The translations under genes were made by a program, and so were the position numbers. The notes under the pieces are model-generated. The model saw nothing but the letters and a program-made list of their open reading frames with translations. It was not told where the DNA came from and ran no database searches. 64,000 nt of DNA from Dendronephthya gigantea (taxonomy: Eukaryota > Cnidaria > Anthozoa > Malacalcyonacea > Nephtheidae): assembly GCF_004324835.1 (NCBI RefSeq), contig NW_021163033.1, positions 2,210,001 to 2,274,000 on the forward strand, read 5' to 3'. Below, one piece after another: positions 34,956 through 47,725 of this stretch (positions within the stretch are counted from its first letter, which is position 1; each line of letters opens with the position of its first letter).

Positions 34956-35530
34956 TGATTATTGAGTGATAAGCGCAAAGCGTTGTTTCTTCATGTAAAG
35001 TTTCAGATGTGGACGCATGCAATCTTAAAGAAAATGCTCTTATCAACGAAATAGAAACTAGTCCGCGTTGCAGAATTTTGCTAAACTTTTTGCCACATAA
35101 AACGGAAGTTATTTTGAGTTGATTTTTTCGCTTGTATTTGTTTATAATGATAAGAAAAGAAATTATTAGATAATCACCTTTGTAATTATAGTAAAACAAT
35201 TATTGTTCGACGTATTGAACTTTATTCAGCGATATACTTCAGCAAATTTAACTCGTTTTCGGTAAGTAATTTGTTATGTATTTACTCCCAACCACATGCA
35301 ACTATACATTGTGTATATAAAAAAAAATCGAATTCAATTTGACAAATTTGGGCCATTTGGAAGAATACCGCTTAGGTAAAAATGTACTATTGTAACCCTC
35401 TTTAAATAAAGTTTATTATTACAAACTGCTAGCTGTGTAGCTATAAAATACTACAGTAAATGATATCATTTTTGTATTGCAATAAAGACTTGCCTAGACG
35501 ACCAGAAATAACCAAGTTATCGTCTGCTAA

Positions 35531-38048
35531 ATACACACTAAAAAAAGGTGTGTTAAATTTACACACCTTTTTTGTCCAAATTTTAACACACCTAAAGGTG
35601 GGTTTTGAAACACACCTAAAGGTGTGTTTAACACACCATAAGGTGTGCAAAAAGCATCTTCAAAGGTGTGTTAACACATAGCAAGGTGTGTTTTTGTGCA
35701 CACCAAAAGGTGTGTAGAACACACTAAAAGGTGTGTCAAAAAACACACCAAAAGATGTGTTTTTGGCTTGTCCAAATTTTAACACGTTCTAAGGTGTGTT
35801 TTCAAAGAAGGTGTGTTTTCATACACACCATGGTGTGTTTCATTACACAGCTAAAGCTGTGCTGGAGAACACACAAATTGTTTAAGTAAAAAGTTGCACA
35901 CCTTTCCTAAAAGTAACATATAAACAGGGCTAGAAAACACACAAACACAATATTAATTTATAAATATATTTTAAGTTCCAATACTATTAAGAATTAACAT
36001 GAAGTCACAGTAATGAATTATATAAATATCTTGAAGCATGCAGTTTAGTTTAAAATAATGTCTTACTCTATAAACAGTTTATTGACTTGATGTCGTCTCG
36101 ACTTGACACTTGGTGGTGTTTTCTTGTCTTGTTGGTCACCTTGTTCTTGTTTGTTGGAGTGTATGGTGCCTGCTCAACTGTTGCAATAACATCATCGCCT
36201 TATTCATGATTTCATAATCAACAAAGGTCACCTGAAAATATAAAATAAATGCATAAGAGGATCTGGTATTTAGAATTTTCCAATTTAAGATGTGCACAAG
36301 CATCTGTTAATTAATAGAACATGCTAAATGATACCCAATTTATGAGTTAAGATTTATTTTTGGTAAAAGAATTTAGGATGTATTGTCAGGTATAGGCAGG
36401 TATAATTACATGAATTATAACCTTCTGTTGAAATTTGAAAAATTGGGGTCTGGGCACATTTCCTATAGTTTCTTTAAAATGGGAAAGTTTTATTTAAATA
36501 TGTATATATAGCTATCTTTCAGGATAAGTAGTCAAGTCTATAGTATTAAAAATCATAAACCATTCTGGAACACTCAAGTCAAATCAACTATCTAATATTT
36601 ACAACATTTAGAAAGCAAATGCAGTATAGTGAGGACAAAAATTGGTCCTTTGGAATGTTACTAACCCCCAAAAGGAATACAAAATATTAAACATAAATTA
36701 AGACACAAAACAATTCATCAAGATTACACCTAGCGAATTATATGCTTTCTTTATACCAAGCATAAACTATGGCATAAACAGCCTTATGTATACACCGATA
36801 TACGTGTAAATCTCCTTCTAAAAGCACCTAGAACAATTAAATTTTGAAAGATAAAACGTAACACTCACCAAGTCTCTCTTGTGATGTCGAATCTGTTCGC
36901 GTCGCCATGCGCTTCGGTGGTCTCTGAATTATTAGAATGAAGCAGACTTTTCACTTTCAAGCTATTCGGGACCTTCGAAGTCTTGAATTTCTTTGCATCG
37001 TTTGTAACGGAACCATCAATTTATTCGCTACAAATAGATAGAGACAACCATATTGATTACACTCGTTGGCCATATTGAAATTGATACAAATGTTTGACAC
37101 AAACGATTCGAAAAGCACTGCAATACAACTTACCCTCTTATAATTTCTTCTTTATACAACATCATAAGCTCTCGTGTGTTCATCTCCAAAAAAATCTTAA
37201 AATCGCCTTCACAATAAACATAATTTAAACTTGTAACAGACTCGAAGCACAGTTGTCACAGTAGAGAAGGAAATGTAAACACTATCAGTGGTTTGTATTT
37301 CGTGCGCGTGGGTTTCACACCTCGCGACATTCTTATTGGTTAAAAGCGTATGACGTATCAGATCACTGACCTGTATATACAAGTCTGTATGGCAGATATT
37401 CAAAAACAACCCAAGTTAATCATTCTTATTACAAAAGTAAACCACAACGATCTGTAAATTCCCTTAAATCTATGTCTTATATAATGTTTAGAGTTTTTAA
37501 TACTGATCAAAGCTGAAACGCAGGCCAAAGATAACAGGAATTTAAAGCAAAAAGTTAAATTTAAATGCAATGGAACAGCGTGAAATTTCCTGTGACTTGT
37601 GTAATTCCTCGTAAGGCTGACGCTTTTATCGACGCACTAAAATACTATAGGTAATAAATAAGGCCAATCAAGCATATTGTTAATAATTTAAAGGTGTGTT
37701 TTATAACACATCAAAAGATGTTTCTTGGATGGGTCAAGGTGTGCTGTCAAACACACAAAGGTGTGTTTTCAGTGAAAAGGTGTGTTACTTTACACACCTT
37801 AATGAGTAAAAGAAAAGGTGTGCAAAAGGAGGTGTTTTCGCTAACACACAAAGGTGTGTTTTCGAACACACGAATGTGTGTTTGCGTACACACAAAGGTG
37901 TGTTTCCTTACACACCAAGGTGTGCTTTCTAAAAGCGCGTAGAAAGGTGTGCAGAAATTACACACCATGGCGTGCAATTGAGCACACCTTGGTGTGTAGT
38001 CAAACACACCTTGGTGTGTAATTCTACACACCTGTTTTTTGTGTGTAT
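35531..38048. mobile_element. 2.5-kb foldback-type element with GGTGTGT/ACACACC arrays at both ends
   Basis: Outer ends ATACACACTAAAAAAAGGTG and the complement of CACCTGTTTTTTGTGTGTAT match as terminal inverted repeats. Each end then carries about 350 bp (35531-35900 and 37690-38048) of tightly repeated AAGGTGTGTT / AACACACC words in alternating orientation, more than ten per end. The 1.8-kb centre has no transposase; on its minus strand there are short exon-like pieces with splice consensus (36912-36868 with an ATG, 36235-36180) but no convincing protein. It looks like a non-autonomous Foldback-like element. Open frames in the arrays are repeat artefacts. Confidence 0.75.
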
Positions 38049-39026
38049 GGTTGCTTCAAATCAAGATTTTCTGCTTATGGGAATTCGAAGTGGCATGCAC
38101 ATAGAGACAAAAGATAATGCCAACTTAATTCAATGAACAAGGCGCTTGTTTTGCACAAGAAGGAGTTTGCGATAAATTTGCATTTCTGTTTCAGTGCCGG
38201 ATAATTAGCATTTCAAAGCCTTGTTTGACAAATTTTCAAAAGAAAAATGTCCAATTCCCATCGGCGGAAGAATGTAATTTTTATCGACTTTTCATTTTTT
38301 AACAGAATGACGCGTACATGCATGGATGTCATTTGAAAAGCAAATAAATAACCTTAACTTATGTATAAATATATATACGTACGCCGAAGACCCTGCCAAC
38401 TTTTCCGTGACATATTTCTCCTTTGTTATACATACACGCCTGTCGCCTTCGGCGAATGTGCATAAAACATTTCAGCTTTATTGATTCGATATTGCATGGG
38501 GGCGTCTAACTAAGTTGTTCAGTCAACTTCGGGGACGAATTTAATTAAGAGGAGATATTTTTCTTTGTCGCGTAATATATGCTCAAAACCTCAGTTATAT
38601 CTTCATGCAACAGCACTAAAATTTTCAGCATTAAAAATGTTTTGCAAACCTGAAAAGCATCCACAAAGTATGTTTACTGTATAATCTCAAAATATTGTGA
38701 AAATGAAAAGATTTCTCCGGATACGCCGAAAAGAAAATGACACTTGAATCGAAGCTTCTTTTGTATTCATTTCAGTTATAATGGCGTTGACATTATAACA
38801 TTGTTGATAGCCGCCGCATTATATTTTGTAATAACTCCTTTGTTTGGTGTTTTGCATTCACCAAATACAGTTCAAAACTTAGTTCACAACATAATCTAAA
38901 GAATAACGGTAAAATAAATGGATTTTGAGTGGTACGCCGAAAAGTTTTTAGGTTTTGAGCGTTTTCCCGCCAAAATATGCGATATAATAAAAAATCTCCT
39001 TTTAATAATAACCTGTATTCACTAGG

Positions 39027-39113
<87 letters not shown>

Positions 39114-39349
39114 TAAAAAACAGTGCATCTGTGCACGCATAATCTGCCTCAAATATTGCCTTAAATATTTTATACGAGAAAAAAAGTACGAAAATTGCTT
39201 TCAGACCATGCAAATAGCTACATGCACTATGAATATGAAGCGCTGATCCAAGAGATACCAGATCAGATAAATTTATTTGTGATTTTAAAGGCCTGTGTGA
39301 TGATCCTGCTTGGCCGAGATTCGACGAAAGATGACTTTGAGGTATTGAA
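38049..39349. other. Intergenic with a long (TA)n run
   Basis: No gene recognised. GTACGCCGA-type words recur near 38380, 38715 and 38930. A (TA)n microsatellite occupies 39029-39110; the 89-codon frame across it is a repeat artefact. Confidence 0.5.
39029..39110. repeat. (TA)n microsatellite
   Basis: About 80 bp of almost pure TA dinucleotide, interrupted once by AGA. Confidence 0.95.
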
Positions 39350-39500
39350 ATGAGTATATAACATGATTCTGGCAGTCGTGCATGTAGTCATTCTAACTAT
39401 ATTGCATGCATGTGCTTGTTTGGTGTCATGCGTAAAGACTTATTTCAATACTTCGAAATCATCTAATGCTTTGTTTAATCTCGGGTAACCGAGCTCATAT
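39350..39500 (+). repeat. Diverged copy of the ICK gene 1 upstream block
   Basis: Alignable by eye with 32770-32915: both contain GTAGTCATT, ATGCGCATG/ATGCATGTG, then CTTA-TTCAATACTTC-AAATCATCT and CTTTGTT-AATCT-GGGT-ACC. In gene 1 this block sits just upstream of the TATA box. Here a TATAAA lies just after it (about 39500), but no ICK exon is recognisable in the next kilobase. Confidence 0.5.
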
Positions 39501-41531
39501 AAACAGCCCTTAATGAGCGTAAGAATATTTAGTTATAAATCATCTTAAAAAGGAAGCGTCTGCTTTAGTGCTTCGACTTATCGGGCAAACAGATTGATTC
39601 CTGCAATGGGCGGTCAAGATTACCAGATTATCTTGCACTGCATGGCGTCCGTGCGCAATACGATATGTTTAATTAAAAGTTTTTGTAAACGGAACAAAAC
39701 ACATTTTAACCAATTTGAAACCAATAATGGCATAAAAATTCCTGAAAAACAGTCGAGAAGCAAAAAATAAACGGAAAATTACAAAAAGCAAAAGCATCTT
39801 CGTTTACAAAGTCATTTTGATAATTTCTGGTTTAAGTCCGGCTAGCGTAAAAGAATTTCTTTAATCTAGCAAAATTGTTTTAGTCTCGATAGAAAGTTTA
39901 TACATATAATTATATCACTAACTATTTTTAATAAAATTTCAAAATGTACCGCCTGCCGAATTTTGGGTTTAAATAAAAAGGGTTTGTTTTAGTATGATAA
40001 GTTTATTGAGAATTGTTCTGAGGGCTGGTTGTTGATGTCGAGTGTGCTTTATAATATATAAATGACTTTCAGACTGAAAATGCTCCATTATTATAGTAGA
40101 ATATCAAACGTTAAATTATTATTATACAGAATGCAAATTATCGAGTCCTTTATCTGATATCTAACCGTTCAGCTTACTCAGCGGGCACGCTCGCAGTCAG
40201 AACGACAAATATGAATTGCATGCAATATAAATATAATTTTACAAACGGATGGCGTGGCGTTCTAATATCTGGCATCTTATTTCAATCAAAGGGAAGTAAA
40301 AGGGAAGTCATAATTGCTTGAACACCAACATATACATGTAATTGCTATAAACAATGTTAGGTTTCATAAGATTTTTGTATGAGAAAAATTTTTTTGGAAC
40401 AATTATGTACCCGGGGACTTCAACCAGCCAACTTAAAGCCCGCCGAACGAGAGCTATCAGCTGAGCAAACGACCTCGCGAGGCAGTTATAGCTCAGCCTC
40501 AAATTGGTGAAAATCACGATCCCGTTTCAGCAACTAGGACAATGTGCAAGATTAAAAGCCATGTAATTTACATTTTCTGAATGGAAATCCGCCTTAAGGA
40601 CTACAATTTTCTCCATTTGGACATTTCTACAAATGTCGAAATAACGTATAGAACCACAGCCGGTTCAAAACAGTTTCCGTTTAAAATTTTCCCGATCGCG
40701 TCTGCAAGAAGTTCGAATGCGAAAGAAAAAGTACGTTAAACTTTGCGATTTGTCGCACGCATACGGTCTTCTGAACTATACGGTCTTCTGAAGCATACCG
40801 ACTTCTAACGTATACGAAAATTACTACCGTCGCGCTATAGTGACATTACTGTTAATTTAGTTTATGGCGAAAGTAGTATACCCGTTACATTGAGCCTTCT
40901 TATTCAATGAAATACCCCAAATGCACGTAGAAAGTGCGTCTACATGTAAGCGACAGAAAAAAGGTCTTTCTATTTGATTCTTCATCCCGCTTTATTTGCA
41001 AGTTTCATATAATACAACTCTCTATACAATAATATATGTTTGCTCATAAAAATATGTCATAATGCCGCGCTTACTAATTAATCACAGCAAATATATCAAA
41101 TTGAGGAATAATTCAAACACTCCTCGCGCGTGGTATAATTTTAAGCAAATTTACACATCGACAGTGGACTGAGGTGCATGTTTGAGGACAGTCGATGCAA
41201 ACATACACATTTTACCTGTTAGATTAATTACAAAGCAAATGAAAGCAAGTTAACCACGTCTTGCTTGCATAAGGCTTTGTCACACGTTAATTTGTCTTGT
41301 GTGTTTTCGAAAGCAAATTAATTAATAGAAGATCGACTTCCTTTATTGTGTGTTGCTGTAATTTTAAAAAACATAAATCCCCAAGGCCTTAATTCAAATG
41401 GCATTCAAGGACGCCGTTGATGTAGGTGTAGAAAATTGTTTGATTCTTCGGTATTCAGTATAAAATTCTAATTCTCGAAGCTTAAAAAACTTCGCAGTAA
41501 ATAAAATTACACATCATCATATCATGAAACT
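39501..41531. other. Intergenic, no gene recognised
   Basis: A+T-rich sequence without supported genes. It contains a tRNA-like sequence on the minus strand (40410-40480), annotated separately. The rest shows no convincing open frame or splice pattern. Confidence 0.5.
40410..40480 (-). repeat. tRNA-like sequence, probable SINE relic
   Basis: Minus strand: an A-box-like TTGCTCAGCTGA (40468-40457) and a B-box-like GGTTGAAGTCC (40425-40415) with a gap of 31 bases, the spacing of a tRNA gene. The D and T stems do not pair properly and no acceptor stem is seen, so it is a degenerate tRNA or tRNA-derived SINE head rather than a working tRNA. Confidence 0.4.
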
Positions 41532-42357
41532 AAGGCCCGTTTCAGACGTCGAACTTTTCATGTGCCTATAATCGAATGTAAATGAAGTTAAACAAAGACT
41601 TTAGCTCATTACTCCGGCGTCAGCGACGGAGTTGAAAATTCGCCTCGGTTTTGTTTTGTTTTTGTTTTTTTTTTTTTTATTTTTTTTTTTATTATTTTTC
41701 GTCGTCGCAAGTGTGTAATGGCGCGAAACATTCTAGTATTTAAATGTGTATGTGATTGGATTTATCTATGTCCCAGTCTTATCTCCCAAGAGTTGTGGTG
41801 TACAGCTTTGGCTAATTTTCCGATGCGCGATTCGATTTCGCTCGCATGATACGGCAATTCCTCCAAGAGGAACAAATAAACCGTTCTTTTCATGCTTTTC
41901 GATTAAGTTTAGACTGAATTGGGGTAAGAATATATTTAATACGTGTAGATTCTGGTCCTATTTTAGTAATATCGCTGCTATTTCGCCGTTTAACAAGATG
42001 ATGTGGTCGTGTATGGGCGCTTTGACTCGTCGTAGTTTGCACAGGATTGAAGATTTAATATAACTATATAAGCGCGAATTCCAAAGGCAAAGTGTAAGAC
42101 AAAGCGAATGTATTATACCATTTATTTACATTCTTGAACGATTTAACTTTTATACTTTTTAAAGTACGATGTGCTTCTGAATTTCGCGATCGAACATTTA
42201 GGTTCGCAAGGCATCTAAATGCGAATATGAACTGTATTGTTTATGTTCAGAAGCTCTATATTGAAAACTGGCACGTGCGCCGGAGTTAACGCCAGAACAG
42301 GCGTCTTGTTAACATTAGTTTCGGAGCATGAAAAGTTCGACGTCTGAAACAGGCCTT
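41532..42357 (+). repeat. 826-bp non-autonomous DNA element, copy 1
   Basis: Ends AAGGCCCGTTTCAGACGTCG and the complement of CGACGTCTGAAACAGGCCTT form inverted repeats of about 33 bp. Inside are a second pair of end-like words (TTACTCCGGCG near 41612, CGCCGGAGTTAACG near 42281) and a T-rich run (41643-41700). The interior recurs in inverted orientation at 45055-45970. No transposase is encoded. Confidence 0.75.
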
Positions 42358-44159
42358 GCGTTCAGATTCTGTTTAGGAGTGCGTAGATTAATAAATTCGT
42401 CAGGAAAGGTTTGTGGCCAGTTTTGGGTGGCGGAATTTTTGCGTGGATGCACGAGAGGCAAATGAATCCGAAGCTAAATTCAAAATAAATGAATAGCTAC
42501 ACATAAATGATCTTTGAAAAATCTTACTTATGCATGAAATCATTCGTGAGCATCCATATTGAATCGAGTTGACTTAACTATAAGAAGTCCTTAATTTTTT
42601 ACGAAGTTTATTGGAAATTTTGTTTAAAATTGAATATACCCGTTAAATAAAAAAAGGTGTGTATATATAGCTTTGTTGTGTTAATTAAAACTGGTCAATA
42701 TAAGTATATTATATTTGGCAAGCGCTTCTTAATAATGTAAGAGATACGCAGCTAGTTCCTCCTTCATGTTGGTAGTTATACTCCTATGCATTGGATACAT
42801 ACGTGCCTGTTAATGTGAATTATATATGATGCATGCATGACAAATTCAAATACGCAGACCTTTAACAATTTAAATAGTTCCTTATACACGTACAATTCCG
42901 CATAGCGTGGTCAGCACTATGTTCATCATAAGTACATATATAATACTTTTATTGTCTTTATCCTATTCGAAATTCCTTAGTTTTTCTCATTTCGCTAACA
43001 TTTTCTACCGACCCATCCCTCTGGGCACGAAGCTTCCCTATATTTGTATAGTTTGTGGAAACACTGAGGATAAATCAGTCGCAAATTAAATATTGCATGC
43101 ATGTTTAAACGCGAGACACATATGCAGGCAGATAATTGAAAAATAGTGTTTAATATTTTAGCGACCAACCACGCATGCAGGCAGATGTGTTTGCTTGCGT
43201 TCATAATCAATCATCATTTCCGAGCTTTGGGTTTATATAAACAAGAATTTCCTAACGCAACGCTGCAGTATTCGCAACGAGCGAGGAAGTATATGTAGAA
43301 AGTTCGAGAAAATATTTTGCGAAAGGCGAAGAAGGTACGGTAATATCTTACTTAATTTTAATAAAGATTTGAATTATATATATACATTGAATTAGGCGTA
43401 TATATAAATTGTCTTGTTGAAGAAAGTATCATCGATCATATTGTAGAAAAAGCTTAGATAAGCCTAAAAACATGCTTGCGAATATGATTGTAAAATTGTA
43501 GTTATGAAAAATTGAAAAGGGAAACACCGAGTGTAAGTTTTCTAACATGTTTCCTGACGTCTTAGTCCAGCAGGACATATAAAAGCAAATCGCAACAATG
43601 TTTTCTAGTTTGTATATAGAGAGGCAGTTACGGTTGCCAGCCGGCGCGGTCTCATATTTGTACTAAAGGCGAATATAACTTATTTAGCTAGCTACAACAT
43701 GCTCAGCAGTTATATGAATATTAATATACACTCGAATGAGGCAAAACGGAACGCAAGAGAGAGAGACGTTATTTCCAAGCAAAAAAAAATTAGAGGGTAA
43801 ACTTAACGTCAAATTCGTGCTAAATTCCGTAAGAAATAACAAATTTAAAAGATAAGTCAGTAGTAATACCTGGAAAAAACAACAGCATATTATGTAAGTA
43901 ACCCGATTTAGTGCGTTAGGTGTCATTCCAAAATTATAAAGAACGCATAATCACATAATGCAAACGCATATGTTTTTTGCATCGTATCTTACTTTCCAGC
44001 GTTTTCCGACAGCGATCAATTTTGCAATAAATTAAACTCCTAATAAACATTATAAAAAAAAATTACGCTTTTCTACGTTGAACATCGTATTACGCTGAAG
44101 AAGCTCTATCAGATTGTAATGAATGTTCGAAGTTTGCAATAATTTACATTGAAAGTAGT
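42358..44159. other. Intergenic, no gene recognised
   Basis: Short frames only (for example 42907-43089), none supported. A+T-rich. No clear repeats found by eye apart from scattered GCATGCATG words. Confidence 0.45.
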
Positions 44160-45045
44160 TAAATGACTTTTCTATATGTCTAAAGAAAATTATGAAATTT
44201 ACGATACTGAATATGTCATATAAATTCTATACCCGATGGTTTAAAATTTATCAAGCCTATAGGATTTTGCCATGCATGCGCTATTTAAATATTCCAATGT
44301 GTTTTAGCGTTGAGTTTAAATACAGCTTGCAGCTTGCTTATTTTCATATGTCTGGAAAAAATTAATGAAACTTACGCTTTTGAAGTCTTAATAAGATTTA
44401 TTATACCTGAAACGTTAGTTTTTATCAAGCCGCCTTTAGAGAACGGCTTACATGCATGTGTATTTAAATTTTCATATGTCTAGGAATATGATCATTAATA
44501 TAGAATAGGATAGAATACATTTGTATGCGATAATGAAGACATTATAATTCATATAAGGTGCACATCCTAACGTTTAAAACTTATCAAGCCTAGACATTTT
44601 GCCTTTCCCACTGCCGTGAATAGGTTCAACAAAGGTGATATAGCTGTTATTATAGTTTTTACCGTCAATTAAGAAACGGTTTGCGCACATAAATTTTCAT
44701 ATGTCTCAGTGAAAACGTAATGAAAACTTGCTTTACCACTGATGAAGTATGTATATGTATAAGATTTAATATAGCTGAGTGTTTGAAATTTAGCAGCCAG
44801 TTTTTAGCAGTCATGCAATTTTCATAATTTTCACTTAAATTTTCATATGTCCAGAAAAATCTAATGAAATTTACAGTAATGAGTAATTATTTGGTGTATA
44901 TATACCGCAACGATTAATAGCATTAAGGCTAGCAATTTTGCTATCCACTACGGTTAATAGGTTCACTGAGATATCAAAAAAGGTGCATAGCAGTAAGATC
45001 TTAATATTAGCAGTTAATTAAAAAATGGCTTGCGCAATTAAAATG
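44160..45045 (+). repeat. Degenerate tandem array, units starting TTTTCATATGTCT
   Basis: Five diverged units begin near 44168, 44341, 44469, 44695 and 44842. Each opens TTTCATATGTCT, then AAAA-TTAATGAAA-TTAC some 15 bp later, then TTTAAAA-TTATCAAGCC or its remnants. Spacing is irregular (about 130-225 bp), so it is an old satellite-like array with insertions. It ends where the element at 45055 begins. Confidence 0.65.
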
Positions 45046-45054
45046 GTAACAAAA

Positions 45055-45970
45055 CGCCTGTTCTGGTGTTAACTCAGGCGTGCCACGCACGTGCCATGCA
45101 GTCTTCAATATAAAGCTTCTGAAGATAAACAAGACGCCTGCTCAAGGCGTTCACTCCGCCTGCATGCCAACTGATGTACCTAATTCATCCGTGGACCATG
45201 TAACCCAGGGCTTCTCGGTCAAAATGTTTTGGGTTACCTGTAGAAATGCCAACTTCTGTCGCCCAAAACGACGAAAAGGAAAAAAGACCATGGCATTTTA
45301 AGACTCCACTGCGCATACGCAGGCGGAGTAACAATACATTTCATACTCATTTATAAATCTATAGATGCCTTGAGAACCTAAATGTTATTCAATCGCGACA
45401 CTCAGAAGAACATCGTATTTAAAAAGTATAGAAGTTCAATTGTTCAAAAATGTAAATAAACCACACGATACGTTCACTTTGTCTTACACTTTGGAATTCG
45501 CGCTTATAATCAATCTTCAATCCTGTGGAAACTGCGACGTGTCAACGCGCCCATACACGACCACATCTTGTTGAACGGCGAAATAGCAGCGAATATATAT
45601 TATTAAAATAGGACCAAAATATACATGTATTAAATATATTATCAACCCAATTAAATCTAAACTTAATCGAACAGCATCAAACTGAACGGTTTATTTATTC
45701 CTCTTGCAGGAATTGTCGTATCATGCGAGCGAAATCAAATAGTGCGTCGGAAAATTAGCCAAAGATTTCGAGCTGTACGTGCACCACAACTCTTGGGAGA
45801 CAAAACTGTGACGTAGATTAATACGGTCACATACACTTTTCAAATACTATTATATCTCCCACTTTTAACACTTTCACATAAAAATAATAAAAAAACCCCA
45901 AAACAAAACCAAAACCAAAACCAAAACAAGATCTAGGCGAATTTTCGCTGGCGCCGGAGTAATTAAGCCA
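45055..45970 (-). repeat. Non-autonomous DNA element, copy 2 (inverted, with an internal insertion)
   Basis: The reverse complement matches 41600-42300: GCGAATTCCAAAGTGTAAGAC, the AGAGGAATAAATAAACCG region, the CAAAACCAAAA run and GGCGCCGGAGTAAT all align. Relative to copy 1 it has an extra piece (about 45135-45390) bounded by GACGCCTG- and CGGAGT-type words, which may itself be a related element. The outer AAGGCCC ends of copy 1 are not present. Confidence 0.65.
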
Positions 45971-46272
45971 TATCTGATGTCGTTGTGTTTACGAAATACT
46001 AGAGAGTGCTCAATACCATACATAGATAGGGCAGAAATCATTTTACATAGAAGTTCGGGGTAAATAAGGAATAAATAATGGATGAGGTTTCGGTGTGATG
46101 TATAACAATATTATATATTAGCTACGCGAGCGTGTCTCTGGGAACAGCACTTTTAAAAAGTGTTTTAATTTCTTCTCCATCACTTCTGAGCTATATCGGC
46201 TATGTATTTAGGTTTTTGCTATTCACAGCAGAGAAAACAAATTTGCTGATAGACGGTGGGCATCTCGACTGA

Positions 46273-47031
46273 TCAGATTACAGAATAGCTAATAGCAACA
46301 CCGCAGAAAAACGTCTGCGCACGCGTCAATTCTGCCTGTAAGTGAGATTAAAAATAATTAAAAAGCGGTACCGAACGTTTCCGAAGGCTAAAAATGGCGG
46401 CAAAAAGGAGTCATTTCATTCGTGTCTTCAAATCCATATTTCGAGGGCATAAATAAACATTGCATGATAGAAACTAAGAGAAAAAACGCCCAGAGAGTCC
46501 TAGAAGTGGCATCCTACAAAAACACCTGCAAAAGGTGACTGTTAACAAATTTTTCGTCTCAAACATTTTGTTTATAAAATAAGCAACGACAGTTTCCGAA
46601 CTTTTAATTGAGACACGTTTTATTAAAAAAAAACATGTCGCCAGATACGAGACGTTTGCGTGTTCTCAATGATTGAAAATTAAGATGTATTTTACAATTT
46701 AAATAGATTAGAAAGCTTAACTTTCCGCGGGTTTTCTTAACTTTTAGGTTTAAACTTTTGTTTTCGAAAAATATTCTAAAGCCACCCTGTAAAAAAAGGA
46801 AAATTTACCGTGAATTCCAGTTCGTTCGATACTCAAAATGCTAGAAGGCTTTTAATTTATGTTCTGTCTGGCCGTCTTGTATATTTTTGCCTTTTCTTAA
46901 CTTATATTTTATCAAAAAAATGGGCATGTTTTGTTCCAAAAGTTGATATTTAGATTTACCATTATATTTTGATATTCCGGCGCGTGCGCAGACATTTTTC
47001 CGCGGTGTTGATATAGGTTAGCGTTATCTGA
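46273..47031. repeat. 759-bp element with ~55-bp inverted repeats
   Basis: The left end TCAGATTACAGAATAGC runs through CAACACCGCAGAAAAACG to CTGCGCACGCG, and its diverged complement ends at 47031. The interior is A+T rich with no transposase. The flanks read CTGA on the left and CTCAG on the right; no clear target duplication. Confidence 0.7.
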
Positions 47032-47725
47032 CTCAGTCTACGGTTTCTGCATGCTGATGACACAAAACTCGGCTCTGATAATTCTTAATATCACGCGAAA
47101 ACTAAATTTGAAAATTGTTCAGTATTATGGTGACAAGACTTTTGTTAAATTTCACATGTTGTCATATACTTTACAAAGTCAAATTCACCAATTCGGCCAC
47201 CGCAGATTAAAAATATAGCTTTGTCACACTTAAACAGGCAGCTTCGCTAACGATATAGAGTTGATGAATGGATTATTCCCCTATTATAAGTTATATTTGA
47301 AGCTAGAAATACTCATCGCCACATATGAAGGAGAAACCTAGCAAAATTTGGAAAGCTGGGTTGCGAAATATAATAATGTGTAAACCTTAGATACTCAGTT
47401 TCAAATCTCCATATCTTGTAATAAATTCTCATGCGCTTAACCGCACTGCAAACAGTGCCGGAGATGCTAATTTCAATTTCGAATTTAATTATTTACGTGA
47501 GAAATAAAGCATGTATATAAGAACCTCCTATTTTCCTACTCTTTAATTAGTTTAAGTTGGCGATTTTAACAAATTTTTATCCAAATATACAAGAATTAAA
47601 CTGAGGATTACAGGCAAGCGGCTTCTGTGTATCAATTATTTCTGCTCATAACATTAGGGACTACATGCATGCATAATTTAGAATTAGCCAAACCTTACCC
47701 TTAATTATTCATTATAGTGAACTAA
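47032..47725. other. Intergenic, no gene recognised
   Basis: A+T-rich sequence between two inverted-repeat elements. I see no supported open frame, RNA gene or repeat. Confidence 0.5.

Larger units (their letters stand above)
33710..35530. other. Intergenic after ICK gene 1
   Basis: No gene recognised. It holds a 17-bp hairpin (34146-34190), a stretch of higher G+C near 34330-34570 with no open frame of interest, and an inverted-repeat element fragment at 34815-34955. Confidence 0.5.

Noticed and set aside
35441-35681. Cysteine-rich frames (CVKHTFRCV type)
   Set aside because: Same repeat artefact at the left array of the foldback element.
37694-38031. Cysteine- and histidine-rich frames in the GGTGTGT array
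   Set aside because: Repeat-derived; the apparent cysteines come from the TGTGTT/ACACAC words, not from a cystine-knot exon.
38977-39246. Frames through the (TA)n run giving YIYIYI repeats
   Set aside because: Microsatellite translation artefact.
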